Source of the DNA: an uncultured Rikenella sp.
GTDB lineage: Bacteria > Bacteroidota > Bacteroidia > Bacteroidales > Rikenellaceae
DNA length: 5,081 bases
Assembly: GCF_910579375.1 (NCBI RefSeq)
Contig: NZ_CAJTUJ010000134.1
Coordinates: 1 to 5,081 of the forward strand
Reading direction: 5' to 3'
Below the pieces are notes generated by a model that was given only the letters and a program-made list of their open reading frames with translations, made no database searches and was not told where the DNA came from. A program made the translations under genes and the position numbers. Each line of letters starts with the position of its first letter. Within the stretch, counting starts at the first letter, position 1. Shown here piece by piece: positions 1 to 5,081 of this stretch.

Positions 1-130
1 GCTCCTTTAGGCGGGGCGCGCGGCTGTCCCACAAGAGGGGACTGCGCTCGGGCCGCGCGGGCCCCACGTCCCGTGGACGGGAAATGCTTATGCATTTCAA
101 CTACCAGCCTCGGCCCAATTCCTCGCCCCA
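1..130. repeat. GC-rich intergenic repeat, copy 1 (reaches window edge)
   Basis: First of two diverged direct copies. It begins with the 18-base word CTTTAGGCGGGGCGCGCG (5-22), found again at 197-214. The match extends to the window edge with one mismatch (1-22 against 193-214). The copy contains small stem-loops: GTCCC/GGGAC around 26-42 and a perfect 7-bp stem GAAATGC/GCATTTC (81-87 with 92-98, loop TTAT). It ends with two AGCCTCG..CCCA-type words (106-118 and 121-130), the second identical to 301-310. The copy lies downstream of the mrp 3' end. I do not recognise it as a named element. Several stems plus partial conservation suggest a dispersed intergenic repeat, which is inference. Confidence 0.6.
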
Positions 131-150
131 TTCTTTGTTCGCGTGCCTGC

Positions 151-194
151 GCGATTCACTCTATTTCGGCTCACCGCCGAAATAGTTGAATCGC
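151..194. other. Long imperfect inverted repeat (hairpin)
   Basis: The left arm is GCGATTCA (151-158) then CTATTTCGGC (161-170). The loop is TCACC (171-175). The right arm is GCCGAAATAG (176-185) then TGAATCGC (187-194). The two 18-base arms pair perfectly except for a small internal loop (CT at 159-160 opposite T at 186). There is no T-run on either side, so it does not look like an intrinsic terminator for mrp. It sits directly between the two repeat copies and touches the start of the second, so it is probably part of the same repeat unit. Confidence 0.7.
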
Positions 195-313
195 TTCTTT
201 AGGCGGGGCGCGCGTTTGTCCTACTGGGGGACTATCCTTACGCCAGGCGGGCGCACCCTTCGGGTGGTTTAATGGTAGCCTCTACCCCAAACGGCGGCAG
301 CCTCGCCCCAAAC
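193..313. repeat. GC-rich intergenic repeat, copy 2
   Basis: Diverged second copy of the element at 1-130, offset by about 180-192 bases. It keeps the 18-base head (197-214), a GTCC/GGAC stem at 218-232 and the tail word CCTCGCCCCA (301-310). Its middle differs: stems CACCC/GGGTG (254-258 with 262-266) and GGTAG/CTACC (274-278 with 282-286). The tail is itself a near-tandem duplication, since 274-292 and 296-313 share the pattern GGyAGCCTC..CCCCAAAC. It ends 12 bases short of the mrp stop codon. No gene is convincing in 1-325. Confidence 0.6.
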
Positions 314-325
314 GCTTACCGAAAC

Positions 326-1408
326 TCACGCCAATGTCCGAGCCACGACACGAAATGCCTCACCCGTCACCGAATCGCGAGAGGCAATCGGCTCCCCCGC
401 ATCTCCCCCCTCTGCAATCGCCTGCACCAACGGGATCGAACCCAAAAACGAAACCCTCTGCTCTTTCGCTAAAGCGGCCACCCGACCGTCCGACCCCGCC
501 GGCCCGAAAATATAGTACTTATTCTCCGGCAGCTCCGCCGGCGTAAACCACGCCATGTTCTCGACAATCCCACGAATCGGAACCCCGACGTTCTCGTTCC
601 GGAACATCGCGATCCCACGCACCACATCCGCCAAAGCCACCTCCTGAGGCGTGCTTACGATCACCGCCCCCGACAGCTTCAACTCGCTGACGATCGTCAG
701 GTGCAAGTCCCCCGTTCCCGGCGGCAGGTCGATCAACAGATAGTCCAACTCGCCCCACGCCGTCTGGTGCAACAGCTGCCTCAACGCGTTGGTCGCCATC
801 GGCCCCCGCCACACCAAAGCATCCGAACCCGAAATGAAAAAGCCGATCGACATCACCTTCACCCCATACGCCTCCGCAGGCACGATGTACTCCAGATCGG
901 AACCGTCTTCGGCCACCTCTGCCACCGGTTTATATTCCTCCACGCCGAACATCTTCGGCATCGAAGGCCCGTAGATGTCCGCATCCAAGACCCCCACCCG
1001 AAAACCCTCGGCCGCCAGGGCCACCGCCAGATTGGCCGTCACGGTGCTCTTCCCCACCCCGCCCTTGCCCGACGCCACCGCAATCACCTGCCCTACTCCG
1101 CTCATCGAGCTCTTCTCTCGCATCGCCTGCTGCTTCGCCGCCTTCGAGTCCGGCGGCAGCGGCTCGGACACCACGATCACCGGCGAAACACCGGTCGCTT
1201 CGGTCAGGATCGCCTCCGCCGCACGCCGCACGGAAGCGGCCATCGGATCCCGCGGTTTGGTCAGTTTCAGCGTAAAACGCACCGCTCCGGTCGCCGGATC
1301 GACCTGAAGATGTTCCACCATCCCCAGCGACACGATATCCTTGTCCTGCTCCGGATGGGTCACCCCCTTGAGCAGCTCCAGCACCTCTTCGTTGGTCAAT
1401 ATCGTCAT
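326..1408 (-). CDS. mrp: Mrp/ApbC (NBP35-type) P-loop ATPase, Fe-S cluster assembly family
   Basis: A 360-residue cytoplasmic protein of usual length for bacterial Mrp/ApbC, ATPases that help assemble or carry Fe-S clusters. Seen: an N-terminal MIP18/DUF59-like domain (about 5-80); a linker; the deviant Walker A GKGGVGKST (114-122) with signature Lys115 and catalytic Lys120; LDADIYGPSMP (141-151), the switch I region; Walker B LLIDLPPGTGD (224-234). The segment where many homologues carry CxxC reads NMAWFTPAELPENKYYIFG (284-302), and there is no cysteine anywhere in the protein. Cluster binding by the classical dimer-bridging CxxC is therefore impossible; from memory other Bacteroidota homologues also lack it. 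The ATG overlaps the ispG stop as ATGA (1405-1408), implying translational coupling in one operon. The family call is very sure. The substrate is not known. Confidence 0.95.
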   Translation of the reverse strand: MTILTNEEVLELLKGVTHPEQDKDIVSLGMVEHLQVDPATGAVRFTLKLTKPRDPMAASVRRAAEAILTEATGVSPVIVVSEPLPPDSKAAKQQAMREKSSMSGVGQVIAVASGKGGVGKSTVTANLAVALAAEGFRVGVLDADIYGPSMPKMFGVEEYKPVAEVAEDGSDLEYIVPAEAYGVKVMSIGFFISGSDALVWRGPMATNALRQLLHQTAWGELDYLLIDLPPGTGDLHLTIVSELKLSGAVIVSTPQEVALADVVRGIAMFRNENVGVPIRGIVENMAWFTPAELPENKYYIFGPAGSDGRVAALAKEQRVSFLGSIPLVQAIAEGGDAGEPIASRDSVTGEAFRVVARTLA

Positions 1409-3228
1409 GATTGGTTCCGTAAACTCTGGTTAATCAATGCTTCGAGCCGTTCCAACGCCACCTCCTGCGGAATGTTGCGCTCGACGACCTCTTTCCCCCG
1501 GTACAAGGTCACCACGCCGTTCCCCGCTCCGACATAACCGAAATCGGCGTCGGCCATCTCGCCCGGACCGTTCACGATGCAGCCCATCACGGCGATCTTC
1601 AGTCCCGGATAGTGTCCGAACCTGACCTTGACAGCCCGGGCAACCTCCTGGAGCTCGAACAGCGTCCGACCGCAGCCCGGGCACGAGATAATCTCGGTCT
1701 TCGAGATCCGGGCCCGCGCGGCCTGCAAAATCGAAAACGAAAGCGAGGTCAGATCGAAATCCGGCGTCACATCCCGCTCGGTCTCGACCAAATTCCCGGC
1801 CGAGTCTTCATCGTATTCAGTGGCAAAAACTTCGTTCACGATCCATATCCCGTCTCCGAAGCCGTCGATCAGCAGCGCGCCGAAGTCCGCCGCCGCATAG
1901 AGCTGCAACCGCTCCAAATCCCGCTGGCCATAACAGCGGCTCATAATCACCGGGTTCTGCAACCCGTGCCGCATCAGCTGCACGAAGCAGGCCCGAATCT
2001 CGCCCACCCAATGGCTGTTCTCGGACACCAATACGAGTATCCTTTCCGGATGGCTCTCCAGCCACTCCAAAAACTCATACGAGAGGTGTTCCAGCGTGCA
2101 GGCGATCCAGCCCTGTCCACGATCCAAGCCCTGCATCGCCTGCCGCGGCGTGACGAGCGCAAAGTCTTCCGGCGACAAGTCCGCACAGCCCTCCCCGACA
2201 CGATCTCCCACCACAATAGGCGGTGCCCCGCCGCCGATCGTCACCCCGCGATACCGAACCGGAGTGGTCGCCCGCCGCACATATGTATAAGGATCGTACG
2301 GCACCGGCTCGTCGTCCACCGGAATATAGTTGTGCATCTCCCGGCCCACGAAATAGTCGGCCAAGATCCGTGCCGGCGCCATTTCATTCTCCGGCGCTTC
2401 GGTCAGCGAGACGCGAATGGTGTCCCCGATCCCATCGGCCAGCAAGGCGCCGATCCCCACCGCAGACCTCACCCTGCCGTCCTCCCCCTCGCCCGCCTCG
2501 GTCACGCCGAGGTGCAGGGGGTAGGTCATCCCCTCTTCGTCCATCCGCGCGGCGAGCTTCCGATAAGCTTCGACCATCACCCGCGTATTGCTCGACTTCA
2601 TCGAGATGACCACCCGGTCATACCCCTCGGCCCGGCAAACGTACAGGAACTCCATCGCCGACTCGACCATCCCGTCAGTAGTGTCCCCATACCGCGACAT
2701 GATCCGGTCGGAGAGCGACCCGTGGTTCACGCCGATCCGAATGACCGTATTATAATACTTACAAACCTCGATCAGCGCCGTCAATTGCACCCGCAGCCGC
2801 TCCAACTCCGCCGCGTACTCGGCGTCGGTATAGTCCAGCTGCCGGAACGTGGCCCGCTTATCGATAAAATTACCGGGATTGATCCGCACTTTGCTCACAT
2901 ACTGCGCCGCAATCAAGGCCACCTGCGGATTGAAATGGACGTCGGCCACCAGCGGCACGTAGCACTCCCGCTCCTCGATCCGCCGACGGATGGTCAGCAG
3001 CCGTTCCGCCTCGGTTCGCCCCGGCGCGGTGAGCCGCACGAGCTCGGCCCCCGCCTCCGCGATCCGCAGCACCTGGGCGGCCGAAGCCTCGACGTCGGCC
3101 GTGTTGGTCGTGGTCATCGACTGCACGACAATCGGGGCGTCGCCGCCCAAAACCAGACGGCTGCCGATCCGAATGGGGTGAGTCCGCCGACGGAAATAGC
3201 TGAACAGATGAGGACAGTAGCGTTTCAT
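1405..3228 (-). CDS. ispG: 4-hydroxy-3-methylbut-2-enyl-diphosphate synthase, long Bacteroidota form
   Basis: IspG (GcpE) reductively opens MEcPP to HMBPP in the MEP isoprenoid pathway, using a [4Fe-4S] cluster and an external electron donor. This 607-residue protein has the three-domain form known from Bacteroidota, Chlamydiae and plants: an N-terminal TIM barrel (about 10-330, with VADVHFNP 94-101, VRINPGN 114-120, IRIGVNHGSLSDR 163-175 and HLGVTEAGEGEDGR 239-252), an insert domain (about 335-490), and a C-terminal Fe-S domain. Expected cluster ligands are present: Cys516 and Cys519 in SCPGC, Cys550 in MGCIVNGPGE, and Glu557. I chose the ATG at 3226-3228, giving MKRYC. The reading frame is open 26 codons further to 3306, but that extension runs into the tRNA gene. 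No Shine-Dalgarno is visible, as is usual in this phylum. The gene lies 36 nt after tRNA-Ala and overlaps mrp by 4 bp. Confidence 0.97.
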   Translation of the reverse strand: MKRYCPHLFSYFRRRTHPIRIGSRLVLGGDAPIVVQSMTTTNTADVEASAAQVLRIAEAGAELVRLTAPGRTEAERLLTIRRRIEERECYVPLVADVHFNPQVALIAAQYVSKVRINPGNFIDKRATFRQLDYTDAEYAAELERLRVQLTALIEVCKYYNTVIRIGVNHGSLSDRIMSRYGDTTDGMVESAMEFLYVCRAEGYDRVVISMKSSNTRVMVEAYRKLAARMDEEGMTYPLHLGVTEAGEGEDGRVRSAVGIGALLADGIGDTIRVSLTEAPENEMAPARILADYFVGREMHNYIPVDDEPVPYDPYTYVRRATTPVRYRGVTIGGGAPPIVVGDRVGEGCADLSPEDFALVTPRQAMQGLDRGQGWIACTLEHLSYEFLEWLESHPERILVLVSENSHWVGEIRACFVQLMRHGLQNPVIMSRCYGQRDLERLQLYAAADFGALLIDGFGDGIWIVNEVFATEYDEDSAGNLVETERDVTPDFDLTSLSFSILQAARARISKTEIISCPGCGRTLFELQEVARAVKVRFGHYPGLKIAVMGCIVNGPGEMADADFGYVGAGNGVVTLYRGKEVVERNIPQEVALERLEALINQSLRNQS

Positions 3229-3264
3229 GAGAGAAAACGATGGCGGAAACCGAAAAGACAAGTG

Positions 3265-3337
<73 letters not shown>

Positions 3338-3349
3338 GTTCAGACTCCA

Positions 3350-3380
3350 CAAATATAGCCCTTTTTTCGACAGCCACAAA
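3350..3380 (-). promoter_or_regulatory. Bacteroidota-type promoter for tRNA-Ala-ispG-mrp
   Basis: On the minus strand, TTTG (3380-3377), a 19-nt spacer, then TATATTTG (3357-3350). This fits the Bacteroidota primary-sigma consensus TTTG-N19-21-TAnnTTTG exactly. Transcription would start around 3342-3346, a few bases before the mature tRNA 5' end at 3337. The spacer contains the run TTTTTTCGA (plus strand 3362-3370), which recurs at 3403-3411 inside the spacer of the divergent promoter. Confidence 0.75.
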
Positions 3381-3397
3381 TATTATCCGGACGAAGT

Positions 3398-3429
3398 ATT
3401 GGTTTTTTCGAATAAATGGCCTAGATTTG
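3398..3429 (+). promoter_or_regulatory. Bacteroidota-type promoter for tonB gene
   Basis: TAGATTTG at 3422-3429 fits the -7 consensus TAnnTTTG exactly. ATTG at 3398-3401 matches three of four bases of the -33 TTTG with a 20-nt spacer. The predicted start near 3435 leaves a leader of about 50 nt before the ATG at 3484. It is divergent from, and close to, the tRNA-Ala promoter; the two -33 elements are separated by 17 nt. No Shine-Dalgarno precedes the tonB ATG. Confidence 0.6.
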
Positions 3430-3483
3430 TAAGCGCGATTTACCGGTTATGCGCACCGACGCATACAAAATTCACTACCCAAT

Positions 3484-4185
3484 ATGGAACTCAAAAAATC
3501 ACCCAAGGCCGACCTGGAAAACAAGCGGAGCTATTTTCTGGAGATCGGTATCATCGTGGCGCTGGCGGCATGTATCGCCATGTTCAGCTGGAGCCAGAAG
3601 GAGCGTGTCATCGAGGTCGTCGAACAGGCTCCGGTCGTGGTCGAAACGGAAATGATGGAGGTGACCATTCAGGAAGACAAGCGGCCGCCGGCACCGATGA
3701 AAACTCAGGCGGTGGCGATCTCGGAAATCCTGAACGTGGTGAAAAACGACGCCAAAATCGAACCGACGGTCAATATTCTCGACCTGGACGTGACGCAGGA
3801 TCTGGCGGTGGACGTGACGAAGTTCGGGGGGACGTATACGGGCGAGGAGGAAGCGGAGGACGATACGCCGGTGGTGGTGGCGGAAACCATGCCGACCTTT
3901 ATGGGCGGGACGGTGGACGACTTCGCGAGATGGTGCGGGAAACATATCGTCTATCCGCCGGCGGCACAGGACAACGGCTCGCAGGGGCGGGTCATGGTGC
4001 AGTTCGTGGTGGAACGCGACGGCTCGATCAGCCATGTGACGGTGTTGCGGGGGGTCGACCGGCTGTTGAACGACGAGGCGGTGCGGGTGATCAAGAGTGC
4101 GCCGAAGTGGACGCCGGGATCGAACCGGGGGAAACCGGTGCGCGTGTATGTCAATGTGCCGATCAACTTCGTGTTGTCGGATTAG
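3484..4185 (+). CDS. tonB: TonB-family energy transducer
   Basis: A 233-residue inner-membrane protein with a periplasmic C-terminal TonB domain. The family passes proton-motive-force energy from ExbB/ExbD to outer-membrane TonB-dependent receptors. Seen: a cytoplasmic N-terminus (1-20, basic); one membrane anchor (about 21-36, IGIIVALAACIAMFSW); a short linker with PPAP (68-71) instead of a long proline-rich arm; an acidic patch EEEAEDD (121-127); and the TonB C-terminal domain (about 138-231). Family marks in that domain are MPTFMGG (136-142), YPPAAQDNGSQGRVMVQFVV (157-176), LRGVD (188-192) and PKWTPG (207-212). The start is the first ATG of the frame that gives the membrane anchor. It has its own promoter and terminator, and no exbB, exbD or receptor gene is in the window. 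Bacteroidota carry many TonB paralogues, so which receptor it serves cannot be told, and the symbol denotes family only. Confidence 0.92.
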   Translation: MELKKSPKADLENKRSYFLEIGIIVALAACIAMFSWSQKERVIEVVEQAPVVVETEMMEVTIQEDKRPPAPMKTQAVAISEILNVVKNDAKIEPTVNILDLDVTQDLAVDVTKFGGTYTGEEEAEDDTPVVVAETMPTFMGGTVDDFARWCGKHIVYPPAAQDNGSQGRVMVQFVVERDGSISHVTVLRGVDRLLNDEAVRVIKSAPKWTPGSNRGKPVRVYVNVPINFVLSD

Positions 4186-4220
4186 GTTAAACGTGTTTTT
4201 TACTCCTTGTGTAACATAGG

Positions 4221-4258
4221 AAAGGCGGTCTCCGTAACGGAGACCGCCTTTCGTTTTT
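4221..4258 (+). terminator. Intrinsic terminator after tonB, shared by convergent genes
   Basis: A perfect 14-bp stem, AAAGGCGGTCTCCG (4221-4234) with CGGAGACCGCCTTT (4238-4251), loop TAA, followed by CG and TTTTT (4254-4258). It lies 35 nt after the tonB stop and 16 nt from the stop of the convergent gene at 4275. On the minus strand the stem ends in CCTTT but no longer U-run follows, so it should work best for tonB and may only weakly stop transcripts from the other side. Confidence 0.9.
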
Positions 4259-4274
4259 ATCGAACCCGGCCGAA

Positions 4275-4787
4275 TCAGTTGGCCTGGATGGTACCGGTGT
4301 AGGAAGCGGTGTTCCCCATGTTCGGAACCAGGGTCAGCGTGGCCAGCCCGTTGTCGATATTATAGTTCAGGTGGAAAACGTACTTCACGTTATCCCACTC
4401 GGTCTGGAAAACGAGCGTCCACTGCGAGCCGTTGTTCATATCTTCCCAGAAGGTGAACCGGTTGGTCGTGAAGTTGATCCGTTTCGGAATCATCGTCACG
4501 TTCTCGGCCACGGACACGTAGGGCAGGTTCACTTCCAAATAGCCGGGATAGATGGTGACGTAGTTGTTCCACTGGTTGAGCGCCTGCTGGGGCCCGGCGA
4601 ATTCGGGGGTCAGATAGGAGGCGGAGAAGGTGAAGTTGTGGCTCTGGAGGGCGTTGGTCATTTGAGCGACCATGGCCTCTTTCCGTTCGGTACGCTTGGC
4701 GTCGCGGACGGCTTGTTTGCTGTAGTCCTGAGCGGTGGCGCCGGCTACCAGCGCGACCATCATCAATGATAAAAATAACTTTTTCAT
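4275..4787 (-). CDS. Secreted DUF4251-like protein
   Basis: A 170-residue protein with a clear Sec signal peptide: MKK, a hydrophobic core (4-16), and AxA at 17-19 with probable cleavage before Gln20. No lipobox cysteine is seen, and the protein has no cysteine at all. After a charged helix (about 20-45, DAKRTERKEAMV) comes a beta-rich region. The layout resembles DUF4251, a family of small Bacteroidota envelope proteins of unknown function: a short helix, then a strand like NFTFSASYLTPEF, a VNLPYVS-type strand around 86-92, and a C-terminal LTLVPNMGNTASYTGTI (151-167). That match is from memory of the family's pattern. It is convergent with tonB and shares its terminator. No TAnnTTTG promoter could be found upstream. 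Function is unknown; location is periplasm or outer surface. Confidence 0.85.
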   Translation of the reverse strand: MKKLFLSLMMVALVAGATAQDYSKQAVRDAKRTERKEAMVAQMTNALQSHNFTFSASYLTPEFAGPQQALNQWNNYVTIYPGYLEVNLPYVSVAENVTMIPKRINFTTNRFTFWEDMNNGSQWTLVFQTEWDNVKYVFHLNYNIDNGLATLTLVPNMGNTASYTGTIQAN

Positions 4788-4804
4788 AGTTTATTGGTGT
4801 TAGT

Positions 4805-5008
4805 GTGTTTTTATTTCTGTTTCCCGCCCCGGGCTACCGCCTGTGGGACGCGGGTACGCTATTGGGTGCGGGCAATTGCGGGTTCAGTTGGTCGGCGTCG
4901 TCGGTTGTCTTCAGCGGGATCTATCTGCATTTCTATGTGACGTATTTCCATCCCAGTTTCTCCAGCAACCGCGGTTACGGTTTTCAGTTGCGTTGCCTCT
5001 CGGAATAA
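4805..5008 (+). pseudogene. 3' fragment of a fibrobacter-succinogenes-major / DGR-target-like gene
   Basis: About 65 codons ending at TAA (5006-5008) read as the C-terminal end of the family named fibrobacter succinogenes major paralogous domain, a C-type-lectin-like fold used in some Bacteroidota as the variable protein of DGRs. Marks, with codon positions: LFLFPAPGYR (4811-4840), WSAS (4889-4900), LHF (4925-4933), and NRGYGFQLRC (4967-4996). These match the family's F-PAAG-R, WSS, LxF and NRxxGFSVRC pattern in order and, as I recall, with the same spacing. The domain begins within a few codons of the frame opening (TAG at 4787-4789), so the N-terminal part is missing. Upstream lies the start of the opposite-strand gene, not the rest of this one. 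The GTG at 4805 has no convincing translation signal. It is most likely a truncated remnant or silent cassette. Confidence 0.6.
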
Positions 5009-5036
5009 ACGCCGCGGGCCCGCGGGGGCAAGAGGC
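4995..5036. other. GC-rich palindrome inside an outer stem, at end of the fragment
   Basis: CCGCGGGCCCGCGG (5012-5025) is a perfect 14-base palindrome starting 3 nt after the TAA. It is flanked by an outer pair GCCTCT (4995-5000) and AGAGGC (5031-5036). There is no T-run, so it is not a standard terminator. In well-studied DGRs a GC-rich initiation site and a hairpin sit at and just after the 3' end of the variable region, and this placement is similar. The last 45 bases of the window (5037-5081) show nothing I can name. Confidence 0.5.
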
Positions 5037-5081
5037 TGGAGTTACCCTAATTGCGTTTTGAGTGCATCCCTGCGGTTCGAA

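Noticed and set aside
254..286. Stem-loops just after mrp as an intrinsic terminator
   Set aside because: Neither stem (254-266 or 274-286) is followed by a U-run in the direction of mrp transcription.
1..313. A CRISPR array
   Set aside because: There are only two diverged copies about 190 bases apart with internal stems. They are not regular short repeats with unique spacers.
701..1537. A 278-codon plus-strand frame antisense to mrp
   Set aside because: Same cause: low-complexity Arg/His-rich translation opposite a well-recognised P-loop ATPase gene.
3399..4190. A 263-codon plus-strand frame overlapping the tonB gene
   Set aside because: Its translation is Gly/Arg-rich shadow sequence, while the other frame encodes a full TonB domain with a membrane anchor.
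4371..4769. A 132-codon plus-strand frame opposite the DUF4251-like gene
   Set aside because: The minus frame has a signal peptide and a family-like fold pattern. The plus frame has none.

Overview
The window looks like a GC-rich piece of a Bacteroidota (Bacteroidales) chromosome. Four features support this. IspG has the long three-domain form of about 600 residues. TonB is of the short-linker Bacteroidota type. The 130-170 aa secreted protein resembles DUF4251. Two promoters fit the Bacteroidota TTTG / TAnnTTTG consensus, and the start codons lack clear Shine-Dalgarno sequences. High GC together with this gene content makes an Alistipes-like (Rikenellaceae) host my best guess, but the genus is inference.

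Layout. Positions 1-325 hold no convincing gene. They contain two diverged copies of a GC-rich intergenic repeat (about 1-130 and 193-313) with a long imperfect hairpin (151-194) between them. Positions 326-3337 are a minus-strand unit read right to left: tRNA-Ala(GGC), then ispG 36 nt later, then an mrp/apbC-type P-loop ATPase whose ATG overlaps the ispG stop by 4 bp. A good promoter match lies just upstream of the tRNA and no match was found between tRNA and ispG, so all three are probably one transcript. Positions 3338-3483 are a divergent promoter region, which also drives a plus-strand tonB-family gene (3484-4185). A strong hairpin terminator (4221-4258) separates tonB from a convergent gene for a secreted DUF4251-like protein (4275-4787, minus). 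Positions 4788-5081 carry the orphan 3' end of a fibrobacter-succinogenes-major-domain / diversity-generating-retroelement (DGR) target-like gene. Its N-terminal part is missing and its stop codon is followed by a GC-rich perfect palindrome.

How the genes fit together. IspG is a [4Fe-4S] enzyme of the MEP isoprenoid pathway, and Mrp/ApbC proteins are ATPases linked to Fe-S cluster assembly or carriage, so their translational coupling makes sense. The Mrp here contains no cysteine at all, so it cannot hold a cluster through the usual CxxC pair. TonB and the DUF4251-like protein belong to the cell envelope and have no evident link to the Fe-S pair. The most unusual items are the cysteine-free Mrp, the tRNA-led ispG transcript, the variable-domain gene fragment with its trailing palindrome, and the structured repeats at the left edge. 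I see no complete undescribed defence or mobile system in this window.
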